Below, one piece after another: positions 27,433-36,949 of a stretch of DNA of 64,000 bases. The stretch covers positions 392,501 to 456,500 of the forward strand of contig NZ_JAEKEL010000002.1 of NCBI RefSeq assembly GCF_016651105.1, in the 5' to 3' direction. Source of the stretch: Pseudomonas sp. TH15 (lineage in GTDB: Bacteria; Pseudomonadota; Gammaproteobacteria; Pseudomonadales; Pseudomonadaceae). A model generated the notes under the pieces. It did no database searches and was not told where the DNA came from. It saw only the letters and a program-made list of their open reading frames with translations. Within the stretch, counting starts at the first letter, position 1, and each line of letters starts with the position of its first letter. A program made the translations under genes and the position numbers.

Positions 27433-28131
27433 TCAGTGCTTCCGCGGGGCCAGATAGCCCAGCCAGCGGCGCTCGGCCAGCTTGAACAGCTTCACCAGAA
27501 TGAAGGTCAGGCACAGGTAGAACACGCCCGCGGTGATGTACGCCTCGAACGGCAGGTAGAACTGCGCGTTGACCGTTCGCGCCGCGCCGGTGATGTCGAT
27601 CAGGGTCACGATGGACGCCAGACTGGTGGTCTGCAGCATCATGATCACTTCGTTGCTGTACTGCGGCAGCGCCCGGCGCAGGGCCGACGGCAACAGGATG
27701 CGCTTGTACATTTTGTAGCGCGACATGCCCATGGCCTTGGCCGCTTCGATCTCACCGTTCGGCGTAGCGCGCAGGCTGCCGGCGATGATTTCAGCGGTGT
27801 AGGCGCTGGTGTTGATCGCGAAAGCCAGGCACGCACAGAACGTTGCGCTGGACAGCCACGGCCACATGAAGCTTTCACGCACCGCTTCGAATTGCGCCAA
27901 ACCGTAGTAGATCAAGAACAGCTGCACCAGCATCGGCGTGCCGCGGATCACGTAGGTGAACAGCCAGGCGCTCATGTTGACGACTGCGTTCTTGGAGACG
28001 CGCATCAGCCCCAGCGGCAACGCCGCCAACAGACCAAAGAACAGCGACAGCGCGAGCAACTTGAGGGTGGTCACCAGGCCGCCGAAGTACAGCGGCAGGG
28101 CCTCCCAAATGACGTTGTAGTCGAAGATCAT
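27433..28131 (-). CDS. aotM: Arginine/ornithine ABC transporter permease AotM
   Basis: A 232-residue HisM-type permease with about five membrane helices and the EAA loop EIEAAKAMGMSRYKMYKRILLP near residues 145-166. YVIRGTPMLVQLFLIYYGL is the amino-acid permease signature. ATGA overlap with aotQ. Confidence 0.93.
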   Translation of the reverse strand: MIFDYNVIWEALPLYFGGLVTTLKLLALSLFFGLLAALPLGLMRVSKNAVVNMSAWLFTYVIRGTPMLVQLFLIYYGLAQFEAVRESFMWPWLSSATFCACLAFAINTSAYTAEIIAGSLRATPNGEIEAAKAMGMSRYKMYKRILLPSALRRALPQYSNEVIMMLQTTSLASIVTLIDITGAARTVNAQFYLPFEAYITAGVFYLCLTFILVKLFKLAERRWLGYLAPRKH

Positions 28132-28817
28132 AGATCAGCCGCCCTTACGCCTACCGAGTAGCGCTTCTCAAGGTGACGCAATGCCAGCAACGAGACACTG
28201 GTAATCACCAGGTACATCGCCGCCACTGCGAGGAAGAAGGTGAAAGGCTCGCGGGTGGCATCTGCCGCCTGCTTGGCCTTGAACATCATGTCTTGCAGGC
28301 CCACCACCGAAATCAGCGCGGTCGCCTTGGTCAATACCAGCCAGTTGTTGGTGAAACCTGGAATCGCCAGACGAATCATCTGCGGCACCAACACCCGGAA
28401 GAACACCTGAAAACTGCTCATGCCGTACGCCATGCCGGCTTCTGCCTGACCTTTGGGGATCGCCATGAAGGCGCCACGGAAGGTTTCGGACAGGTACGCA
28501 CCGAAGATGAAACCCAGGGTGCCGATACCGGCGGCCAACGGGTTCAGATCGATGTAGTCGTTAAAGCCGAGCATCGGTGCGACGCGGTTGAGCAAGTCCT
28601 GACCACCGTAGAAAATCAGCAGGATCAGCACCAGGTCGGGAATCCCGCGGATCACCGTGGAATACAGGTCGCCCAGCCAAGCCAGCCAGCGGATCGGGGA
28701 CAGACGCAGCGAAACGCCGATCAGACCCAGAACAATGGCCAAGACCATGGACGACAAGGCGAGCTGAAGCGTCAGCCATGCGCCATCGAGGATGACAGCC
28801 CCGTAGCCTTTCAACAT
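28128..28817 (-). CDS. aotQ: Arginine/ornithine ABC transporter permease AotQ
   Basis: A 229-residue HisQ-type permease with the YSTVIRGIPDLVLILLIFYGG segment and the EAA loop QAEAGMAYGMSSFQVFFRVLVP. It pairs with AotM in the membrane. A hairpin terminator lies between aotJ and this gene. Confidence 0.93.
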   Translation of the reverse strand: MLKGYGAVILDGAWLTLQLALSSMVLAIVLGLIGVSLRLSPIRWLAWLGDLYSTVIRGIPDLVLILLIFYGGQDLLNRVAPMLGFNDYIDLNPLAAGIGTLGFIFGAYLSETFRGAFMAIPKGQAEAGMAYGMSSFQVFFRVLVPQMIRLAIPGFTNNWLVLTKATALISVVGLQDMMFKAKQAADATREPFTFFLAVAAMYLVITSVSLLALRHLEKRYSVGVRAADL

Positions 28818-28843
28818 GATTCAGGTCCTCGAAAGTTGGGATG

Positions 28844-28887
28844 AAAAAATGGCGCAAACCTCAGAGATCCTGTTGCTTGCGCCATTT
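28844..28887 (-). terminator. Internal terminator between aotJ and aotQ
   Basis: Minus strand AATGGCGCAA ... TTGCGCCATT stem followed by six T. Such partial terminators keep binding-protein mRNA above permease mRNA. Confidence 0.7.
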
Positions 28888-28908
28888 CGGACTTGTCGCC
28901 GGGACGTG

Positions 28909-29682
28909 TTACTTACCGTAGATATCGAAGGCGAAGTACTTGTCCTGGATTTGCTTGTACTTGCCGTTCTCGCGAATGGCAGCGATCGCACCGTTGATCT
29001 TGTCTTTCAGTGCGTCACCTTTACGAACTGCAATACCTACGCCGTCGCCGAAGTATTTGACGTCGGTGAAGGCCGGGCCAACGAAGGCAAAACCTTTGCC
29101 GGCGTCGGTTTTCAGGAAGCCGTCATCCAGCAGGGTTGCGTCAGCCACGGTACCGTCGAGGCGGCCGGCAGCTACGTCGAGGTAGATTTCGTTCTGCGAA
29201 CCGTAAGGCTTGATCTCGGCACCCAGCGGAGCCAGGACTTCGCGGGCGAAACGCTCGTGGATCGAACCACGTTGTACGCCGATGTTCTTACCCTTGAGCT
29301 CAGTCAAGCCTTCGCTGACTTGAGTGCCGGCCTTCATGACCAGGCGAGCCGGGGTGTTGTAGTACTTGTTGGTGAAGTCCACAGACTTCTTGCGATCTTC
29401 AGTGATCGACATGGACGACAGGATCGCGTCGATCTTGCGCACTTTAAGTGCCGGGATCAGACCGTCGAACTCTTGCTCGACCCAGACGCACTTGACCTGC
29501 ATCTGTTCGCACAGGGCGTTGCCGATGTCGTAGTCAAAACCAACAATGCTGCCGTCCGGCGCCTTGGAGGCAAACGGAGGGTAAGCAGCTTCGATACCGA
29601 TTTTCAGAGGTTTTTCATCGGCGAAGGTCGGCAGGGACAGCACGGACAGTGCCAGGGCGCCAAGCAGCACAAGTTTCTTCAT
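28909..29682 (-). CDS. aotJ: Periplasmic arginine/ornithine-binding protein AotJ
   Basis: The 257-residue protein has a Sec signal (KKLVLLGALALSVLSLPTFA, cleaved about residue 22) and the SBP family 3 fold: IGIEAAYPPFASKAPDG, VGFDYDIGNALC and the disulfide pair near residues 60-67 (CEQMQVKC) as in LAO/HisJ proteins. It captures arginine and ornithine for AotQM. GGAG precedes the ATG. Confidence 0.95.
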   Translation of the reverse strand: MKKLVLLGALALSVLSLPTFADEKPLKIGIEAAYPPFASKAPDGSIVGFDYDIGNALCEQMQVKCVWVEQEFDGLIPALKVRKIDAILSSMSITEDRKKSVDFTNKYYNTPARLVMKAGTQVSEGLTELKGKNIGVQRGSIHERFAREVLAPLGAEIKPYGSQNEIYLDVAAGRLDGTVADATLLDDGFLKTDAGKGFAFVGPAFTDVKYFGDGVGIAVRKGDALKDKINGAIAAIRENGKYKQIQDKYFAFDIYGK

Positions 29683-29828
29683 CTTGGGACTCCATCGGTA
29701 AAGGGCAAAAACGGCAGAGTGAGCACAGGCCCAATATGCGAATGGGTTAAACCGGAATGCGGTGCTGCGTCCTGGAAACCCACGTTGATTTCAACGCGAG
29801 CAACGACGAGCGAGTGATCGGCATTCTA

Positions 29829-29865
29829 ACGACAGGCCGGAAGCCGATATTTCTTCAATGCGACA
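29829..29865 (-). promoter_or_regulatory. ArgR-like half-sites upstream of aotJ
   Basis: Minus strand TGTCGC-N8-AA fits exactly at 29865-29850; a weaker TGTCGT follows at 29834-29829. Position, 150-180 bp before aotJ, fits a target of ArgR. Confidence 0.5.
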
Positions 29866-30045
29866 ACAAATTACAGATGCACTGAGAATGCCGCCTGGGC
29901 ACGTTGACAGCCTCGCAATTTCATGCAAGAGCAAAAGATAGTGAACCGATCTATGCTGCAAATTGCGGGCCTATTATTGGCAAACCCTTCTAATCCGGCA
30001 AGCGCAGCGTGATGTCTAATTTTTCGGAGGGGGTTGAGAGGCCCT

Positions 30046-30080
30046 GATCCGGGGCTTTGCGTTTCCCAATGCCCCGGATC
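30046..30080. repeat. 10-bp inverted repeat in the aotJ-acsA gap
   Basis: GATCCGGGGC - 15-base loop - GCCCCGGATC, perfect arms, no T tail. Purpose unknown. Confidence 0.5.
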
Positions 30081-30214
30081 GGGGCGGGCGGTTACACATT
30101 CAGTTACTTTCTTGGGACGGGGTAACAGTGGGAAATGTCTTACGACGCAGATCGATAATTATTGGTTGGGTGGTTTCGGTTTCTGACAGTCGGCTACATC
30201 GGCGCCTTACAGAT

Positions 30215-30398
30215 TGCTATCGCTGGCAAGCCAGCTCCCACAGGGATTTGCGGTAAAGCTGAAGTTTCCGACACACCACAAAACCTGTGGGAGCTAGCCT
30301 GCTAGCGATGACGCCAGTCCAGCCAACCCAAATTTGCGCATTAACTGAAACCCCCAACACACCACAAACCCTGTGGGAGCTGGCTTGCCAGCGATGAG
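30215..30398. repeat. Cluster of three REP elements downstream of acsA
   Basis: Three copies of the GTGGGAGCTGGCTTGCCAGCGAT family: one inverted (about 30215-30243) and two direct (about 30285-30310 and 30371-30397). The rest of the 805-bp gap between aotJ and acsA holds promoter DNA but no gene that I can support. Confidence 0.8.
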
Positions 30399-30430
30399 GC
30401 CCATCCAGCCACTACAAAACCAACAGACAC

Positions 30431-30467
30431 AAAAAAGCCCCGTCCGGCCTACACCGAACGGGGCTTT
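30431..30467 (-). terminator. Rho-independent terminator of acsA
   Basis: Minus strand AAAGCCCCGT ... ACGGGGCTTT stem with a T6 tail, 20 bp after the acsA stop. Confidence 0.88.
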
Positions 30468-30487
30468 CCAGCACTTCAACCTGCTAC

Positions 30488-32443
<1,956 letters not shown>

Positions 32444-32601
32444 CTTTCTTACCTCGGTGGAATAGTTGTTTTTGTATGACCCTGTTGTAGCCGGGCCGGG
32501 CCTATAGAACCATTCGACGATGGTAGTAACAAGCCCCTACAAAATGCTGTGAATATCCCGTTAAACCGCTCGAAGCCACGCAACCCGGGCCTCCACATCC
32601 C

Positions 32602-32640
32602 CCGTAGGGGCTGGCGAAACCTGCGATCTTTTGATCTTGA
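32602..32640. repeat. Half REP element in the acsA-DUF2790 gap
   Basis: GTAGGGGCTGGCGAAACCTGCGATCTTTTGATCTT resembles one arm of the long inverted repeat at 61.4 kb. Apart from this and the hairpin at 32.8 kb I see no gene in 32444-32858. Confidence 0.5.
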
Positions 32641-32801
32641 GGGCGATTGTTACGAGAATCGCGAAAGGTGTTTATCAAAAGCATGGGTATATGAATGTAA
32701 ACCCGACGCCTAAAATCAGCCTCGCCAACAAGGCAAACCTGATTAACCAAGTTGCAGCCCCCACGAAGGCAGTTAATCAAAAACCAAGTACTGAAGTTCC
32801 A

Positions 32802-32826
32802 CACGCAATCCCAAAAGGATTGCGTG
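32802..32826 (+). promoter_or_regulatory. Perfect 10-bp hairpin in the DUF2790 leader
   Basis: CACGCAATCC - CAAAA - GGATTGCGTG, 32 bases before the start codon. No T tail follows, so it is more likely an mRNA leader element or an operator than a terminator. Confidence 0.45.
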
Positions 32827-32858
32827 ACCCCTCTCGACTTTAGAAAGGTAAATTTGAA

Positions 32859-33122
32859 ATGAAAGCTTTATTAGTTCTGGCCCTCAGCAGTCTGTGCGCA
32901 ACCGCCATGGCAGACGAGATCCCGACTGATGTCGCACAGCAAAAACCCGTGGTAGTTGAGGAATACACTTACTCCACCCACCTGGACATCGCCAACATCG
33001 TGTCCATGAGCGAAGTCCCGAACGTGTGTGAAGTTGTTCCGATGAAAATGGAATACGACGACTCCAAAGGCCAACGCCACATCCTGCGTTACAGCGTTAT
33101 GGGTAACGGCTGCACCAATTGA
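32859..33122 (+). CDS. Small periplasmic DUF2790 protein
   Basis: The 87-residue product has a Sec signal (KALLVLALSSLCATAMA, cleaved near residue 18) and the DUF2790 pattern YSTHLDIANIVSMSEVPNVCEVVPMKMEYDDSKG...LRYSVMGNGC, with two Cys that may form a disulfide. The family is confined mostly to Pseudomonas and its function is unknown. Confidence 0.85.
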   Translation: MKALLVLALSSLCATAMADEIPTDVAQQKPVVVEEYTYSTHLDIANIVSMSEVPNVCEVVPMKMEYDDSKGQRHILRYSVMGNGCTN

Positions 33123-33232
33123 TGATTTGAGACTGCACCGAATTGGACCTCTCAGCGCTTCATTGAGGGTCGATTCCAGCCCGGCTTCGGTCGGGCTCAG
33201 TTGTGTCTGGAGTCGTGCAAAAGGGTTGCAAA

Positions 33233-33248
33233 ACACAAGATATAGTGA
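33233..33248 (+). promoter_or_regulatory. NrdR-box-like sequence upstream of nrdB
   Basis: ACACAAGATATAGTGA resembles the NrdR box (ACAC-A-ATAT-GTG type). It lies 425 bp before nrdB; only one clear box is seen, whereas NrdR sites usually come in pairs. A 15-bp palindrome GCTCAAATCTTGAGC follows at 33264-33278. Confidence 0.4.
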
Positions 33249-33426
33249 AAAACGCGGTTTTTTGCTCAAATCTTGAGCAACCAAAGCCCGGCGAAAAAAT
33301 TAATCAAAAAAATTCTCAGAGACCAACATCGGCGAAAGCCCTGTAAACCCTCGCTCCGACTCAAATCCCCCTCCCGCTCGACCGCCCTGCGCGCTTTCGC
33401 CCTCCCCCACGAGCGCATTTTTTCCC

Positions 33427-33432
33427 TATAAT
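33427..33432 (+). promoter_or_regulatory. Possible -10 element of nrdB
   Basis: A perfect TATAAT stands in a GC-rich stretch 240 bp upstream of nrdB; no clear -35 is seen 16-18 bp before it. It is the best promoter candidate in the 550-bp gap. Confidence 0.4.
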
Positions 33433-33672
33433 GCCGCCCTAATCGGGTCAGCAATATTCCCTTACAGGGATCAAAAGCCATTCTGAAGCCCCGCAGACGC
33501 GTTCAACGCGAACTGCGCCCGTCAGAGGCTCTCGGAAACCCGTACAAAATTCTGTTTGATGCCTGCGTATAGCTGCTGCAAAAAACGATTCCTTAAGATC
33601 CAACGCGGTCGGTACGACCGTGTGAAAAACCATCACACGGGCAACTGGCCCTCACGCAGGAGACGACACGTC

Positions 33673-34923
33673 ATGCTGAGCTGGGACGAATTCGACAAAG
33701 AAGACACGGGCGAAGTAGCCGTAAAAGGCGCCAACGCTGGCCACGCGACTGAAGCCAACATGGACCGCCTCGACACCGCCGGTGGCGTTGCCGCCCAAGA
33801 AGCGCGTGCCGTGACCGCCTCCGACTCCGCCGCCATCGCCCGTGCCAAGGCTGCCCTGGACAACCTCGACGTTGCCGAAGGCCTGGCTGAACTCGAAGGC
33901 GCCTCCGCCCGTGTTGCCGTCGACGAAAAGCGCATGATCAACTGCCGCGCCGACCTCAACCAACTCGTGCCATTCAAGTACGACTGGGCCTGGCAGAAGT
34001 ATCTGGACGGTTGCGCAAACCACTGGATGCCGCAAGAAGTCAACATGACCGCCGACATCGCCCTCTGGAAAGACCCGGAAGGCCTGACCGACGACGAACG
34101 CCGCATCGTCATGCGCAACCTCGGCTTCTTCTCCACCGCCGACTCCCTGGTTGCCAACAACCTGGTCCTGGCCGTGTACCGCCTGATCACCAACCCGGAA
34201 TGCCGCCAGTACATCCTGCGCCAGGCTTTCGAAGAAGCGATCCACACCCACGCCTACCAGTACTGCATCGAATCGTTGGCCATGGATGAAGGCGAGATCT
34301 TCAACATGTACCACGAGATCCCATCGGTCGCGAAAAAAGCCACCTGGGGCCTGAAGTACACCCGTTCGATCTCCGATCCAAAGTTCGAAACCGGCACCGT
34401 CGAAACCGACAAAGAGTTGCTGCGCAACCTGATCGCCTACTACTGCGTCCTGGAAGGCATCTTCTTCTACTGCGGCTTCACCCAAATCCTCTCCATGGGC
34501 CGACGCAACAAAATGACCGGCGTCGCCGAGCAGTTCCAATACATCCTGCGCGACGAATCCATGCACCTGAACTTCGGCATCGACGTGATCAACCAGATCA
34601 AAATCGAAAACCCGCATTTGTGGGATGCTGAGATGAAGGAAGAGGCTTCGCAGATGATTCTGCAGGGGACTCAGCTGGAGATTGAATACGCTCGCGATAC
34701 CATGCCTCGTGGGGTGTTGGGGATGAATGCGGCGATGATGGAGGACTACCTGAAGTTCATCGCTAACCGTCGTCTGTCGCAGATTGGGTTGAAGGAAGAG
34801 TATCCGGGGACTACGAATCCGTTCCCTTGGATGAGCGAGATTATGGACTTGAAGAAAGAGAAGAATTTCTTTGAGACGCGGGTTATTGAGTATCAGACTG
34901 GTGGTGCGTTGAGCTGGGACTAA
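33673..34923 (+). CDS. nrdB: Class Ia ribonucleotide reductase, beta subunit
   Basis: The 416-residue R2 protein supplies the tyrosyl radical for dNTP synthesis. Residues 1-90 are the Ala-rich extension of Pseudomonas NrdB. Iron ligands appear in EEAIHTHAYQYCIESL near 195-210 and in ILRDESMHLNFGID near 295; the R2 C-terminal tail ends in TGGALSWD. Its partner nrdA is not next to it within the window. Codon use changes sharply near 34620 from C-ending to G/T-ending codons. GGAG lies upstream of the chosen ATG; earlier in-frame starts are not family-like. Confidence 0.95.
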   Translation: MLSWDEFDKEDTGEVAVKGANAGHATEANMDRLDTAGGVAAQEARAVTASDSAAIARAKAALDNLDVAEGLAELEGASARVAVDEKRMINCRADLNQLVPFKYDWAWQKYLDGCANHWMPQEVNMTADIALWKDPEGLTDDERRIVMRNLGFFSTADSLVANNLVLAVYRLITNPECRQYILRQAFEEAIHTHAYQYCIESLAMDEGEIFNMYHEIPSVAKKATWGLKYTRSISDPKFETGTVETDKELLRNLIAYYCVLEGIFFYCGFTQILSMGRRNKMTGVAEQFQYILRDESMHLNFGIDVINQIKIENPHLWDAEMKEEASQMILQGTQLEIEYARDTMPRGVLGMNAAMMEDYLKFIANRRLSQIGLKEEYPGTTNPFPWMSEIMDLKKEKNFFETRVIEYQTGGALSWD

Positions 34924-34980
34924 TAGTCTCGCTCGGCACGATTTGACGATTGCTGTCTGAGTCGGCGAGTCGAGAAAGCA

Positions 34981-35009
34981 AAAAGCCCCGATCTGATCGG
35001 GGCTTTTTT
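34981..35009 (+). terminator. Rho-independent terminator of nrdB
   Basis: AAAAGCCCCGAT-CTG-ATCGGGGCTTTT followed by further T; a strong bidirectional-looking hairpin. Confidence 0.9.
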
Positions 35010-35135
35010 ATGGGCGATTGGTAATCCTTTTTACGCCTACGTCACAGCGTTCCATCTCCTACAGCACTTACAGTCGCTTCCCATTGAAGCCCGCTACGAG
35101 CACTACTAAGCTCCATCGCAGGTGCCTAAGAAACG

Positions 35136-35263
35136 CCCAACGTAGAAAGCTTGGTCAGTGACACAGACGTGTAATTCGTCGGTGGCAACTGCTCTGCTCG
35201 TTGGGATTTCTTAAATCCGCTCTACGTTGGGGTCAGGCCCTCCCAAAATCTATAACGTAGAGG
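35136..35263 (+). ncRNA. Candidate structured leader RNA of the Bro-N gene
   Basis: CCCAACGTAGA (35136-35146) pairs perfectly with TCTACGTTGGG (35221-35231), closing about 74 bases that contain two small hairpins: ACAC-AGAC-GTGT (35161-35172) and GGATTT-CTT-AAATCC (35204-35218). The 3' arm can instead pair with AACGTAGA at 35254-35261, which runs into the GAGG ribosome site of the next gene. Two mutually exclusive helices of this kind suggest a cis-regulatory RNA; the same three motif copies could also be protein-binding DNA sites. No known RNA family is recognised. Confidence 0.4.
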
Positions 35264-35271
35264 TCATATAT

Positions 35272-35793
35272 ATGTCTGATCCATGCTCGGTAACCGTCTT
35301 CTCTCGCCACAATCTTTCTCTGCATGCCCTTCTACTCGAAAACCAGACATGGTTCTCCGCCCGCGATGTCGGCCGTTTGATGGGTTTCCATCTGAATGAT
35401 CGGGTAGTCAACAAGCTAGATAGCGATCAGCGCCGCGTCATGTGGATTAAGCATTTTGGGGAACCAGAACAGCATTTGATGCTGAGTGAGTCCGGTGTGT
35501 ATGCGCTGTTGGTGTATCACTATGTACCGGGGAATCGGGTGTTGCGTGAGTGGCTAACCAATGAGGTAGTACCGACCTTGCGCGATGCGGAGGATTCGGG
35601 AGACTCAAATCGGCCAATGTTGAGTTTGTTGGATTGGCCGGAGATGTCTTTGAGTTTGCTGCATTGGCAGGATGAGGGCTGGATTCGGCTAAGGGATATG
35701 CCTTACCTATTAAATGAACCGACCAAACGAGAGAAGAAGGCAGCCAAGCCATGGTGGCAAAGACTACTACTATCGAAACAGTCAATCAGCTGA
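35272..35793 (+). CDS. Bro-N (prophage antirepressor-type) protein
   Basis: The 173-residue protein has a Bro-N domain at about residues 10-110: HNLSLHALLLENQTWFSARDVGRLMGF, then a central LMLSESGVYALLVYHYVPGN and REWLTNEVVPTLR. Bro-N domains bind DNA in phage antirepressors and baculovirus BRO proteins. The rest is basic and short, without a KilA-C or other effector domain. GAGG stands 8 bases before the ATG. There is no phage structural gene nearby, so it is a lone island gene. Confidence 0.82.
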   Translation: MSDPCSVTVFSRHNLSLHALLLENQTWFSARDVGRLMGFHLNDRVVNKLDSDQRRVMWIKHFGEPEQHLMLSESGVYALLVYHYVPGNRVLREWLTNEVVPTLRDAEDSGDSNRPMLSLLDWPEMSLSLLHWQDEGWIRLRDMPYLLNEPTKREKKAAKPWWQRLLLSKQSIS

Positions 35794-35813
35794 CGAGACC
35801 GCATATTGAAAGA

Positions 35814-35834
35814 TCAGATGCACAGCCTCATCTG
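35814..35834 (+). other. Small hairpin before the first island paralog
   Basis: CAGATG - 7-9 base loop - CATCTG, about 20 bases before the ATG at 35856. Confidence 0.35.
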
Positions 35835-35904
35835 TAGGATTTTTCCTGGACACCTATGATGGCCAATACGTATCGTTCGAGGAATTTCAAGCCTCGGACG
35901 ATTT

Positions 35905-36528
35905 ATGGATACTGTGATTGGCATCAACGCTTGGAGCGAAGAGGAGATTGGGGCAACGGTAGAAGCCTACTTTCAGATGCTTTTAAGCGAAAAAACTGGC
36001 CAACCTATGAATAAGGCGCATGTAAATCGTGTACTGCGTGAAGGCCCTCTATCCGGCAGAACAAAGGGCTCAATCGAGTTCCGCATGCAAAATATTTCTG
36101 CTGTATTTGAGCAGTTAGGCATACAACGTATTTCGGGCTATAAACCTTCGAGTAATATCGGTGCCAATGTAAGCAACAGCATTCGCAGCGCTGTCGTGCG
36201 ACTAACTGAATTTGACATATCTAAATTAGGCCCAGAGTGGTTCGAAAGGCAAAAGAGCTCTTTTCTATTCAATTATCTAACGACGCATTCGTCGGAAGCC
36301 ATTCGAACAACCAAAGAAATTAGCGCCGAAGCACCCGACCTTGATCCCTATGCGGAAAACCAATCCGAAACGCTAGCGAACCGGTCAAAACTAGAAGAGG
36401 AAATAGTTAGCGTCATCGAGCGAGGGGGAAAACTTACTGAGCTCTCTATTGACGCTCATCGATATCTAACTGTATTTCTTAGTTTTTTTGGGAAAAATTA
36501 CAGAAATTTCTTAATATCGTTGCATTGA
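35905..36528 (+). CDS. Island paralog A: shared N-terminal domain, broken at both ends
   Basis: Residues 9-105 (WSEEEIGATVEAYFQML, GRTKGSIEFRMQNISAV, ISGYKPSSNIGANV) match the N-terminal domain of the HNH nuclease 1 kb downstream at about 60% by eye. I know this domain from restriction-like and DUF3883 proteins. The natural start is probably ATG 35856 (MMANTYRSRNFKPRTIYGY), but one extra base near 35915 puts it out of frame. At the 3' end, seven T at 36483-36489 end the natural frame: one more T would continue into the next ORF. So the gene is a pseudogene or holds sequencing indels. The stretch is AT-rich. Confidence 0.6.
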   Translation: MDTVIGINAWSEEEIGATVEAYFQMLLSEKTGQPMNKAHVNRVLREGPLSGRTKGSIEFRMQNISAVFEQLGIQRISGYKPSSNIGANVSNSIRSAVVRLTEFDISKLGPEWFERQKSSFLFNYLTTHSSEAIRTTKEISAEAPDLDPYAENQSETLANRSKLEEEIVSVIERGGKLTELSIDAHRYLTVFLSFFGKNYRNFLISLH

Positions 36529-36836
36529 TAGCACTGATCACTACTTACCAAAATAATATAGACGTTTCAAAAACCTCTGAAGAAATACGCTCATCCGTTC
36601 GGGCACTCTCAAAAGGCCAAAGAGCTTTTCTCCAAGGTCAGAGCATTGTAACTGGCCATGAAGTAATCCTTAGAAAAGACCCAAACAAAAACTCAGCCGA
36701 ACTGACCCGTTTAGAGAAGGGAGTTTGGATAGAAAATTTAGAAGGCGACACATCTGACTGGATCCATGTCAGAGCAGAAATTAACGATAAACATATCGAT
36801 GGTTGGATATATAGAAGCTATTTAGTAAAAATTTAA
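36525..36836 (+). CDS. Paralog A continued: membrane segment plus SH3 domain
   Basis: Reading back in this frame gives KFLNIVALIALITTY, a membrane helix, before the TTG at 36525, and SEEIRSSVRALSKGQRAFLQG then a bacterial SH3 domain (about residues 40-103: VILRKDPNKNSAELTRLEKG, WIHVRAEI, GWIYRSYLVKI). It is probably the C-terminal half of paralog A, cut off by the T-run frameshift. No separate ribosome site is seen. Confidence 0.55.
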   Translation: MIALITTYQNNIDVSKTSEEIRSSVRALSKGQRAFLQGQSIVTGHEVILRKDPNKNSAELTRLEKGVWIENLEGDTSDWIHVRAEINDKHIDGWIYRSYLVKI

Positions 36837-36896
36837 ATTTTCCGACTCACAGTGCACACGCTAATACCTACCGCAACGGTGCTCGCCCTCATCCTA

Positions 36897-36928
36897 GGAG
36901 GACGCGAATGAAAAATCCTCCAGCGTCG
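36897..36928 (+). other. Possible pseudoknot before the HNH gene
   Basis: GGAGGA / TCCTCC and GACGC / GCGTC interleave within 32 bases, the order needed for an H-type pseudoknot, about 25 bases before the start codon. Could be chance. Confidence 0.3.
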
Positions 36929-36949
36929 TAGGAAATTTCGTAGACATCA

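Noticed and set aside
32502..32804. 100-codon minus-strand frame in the acsA-DUF2790 gap
   Set aside because: Composition and REP content are not coding-like; no ribosome site.
33264..33278. GCTCAAATCTTGAGC palindrome as a terminator
   Set aside because: No T-run follows on either strand and no gene ends there; kept only as an unexplained palindrome.
35136..35231. Retron-type RNA (a1/a2 repeats)
   Set aside because: The inverted repeats fit in length, but there is no reverse transcriptase gene nearby.
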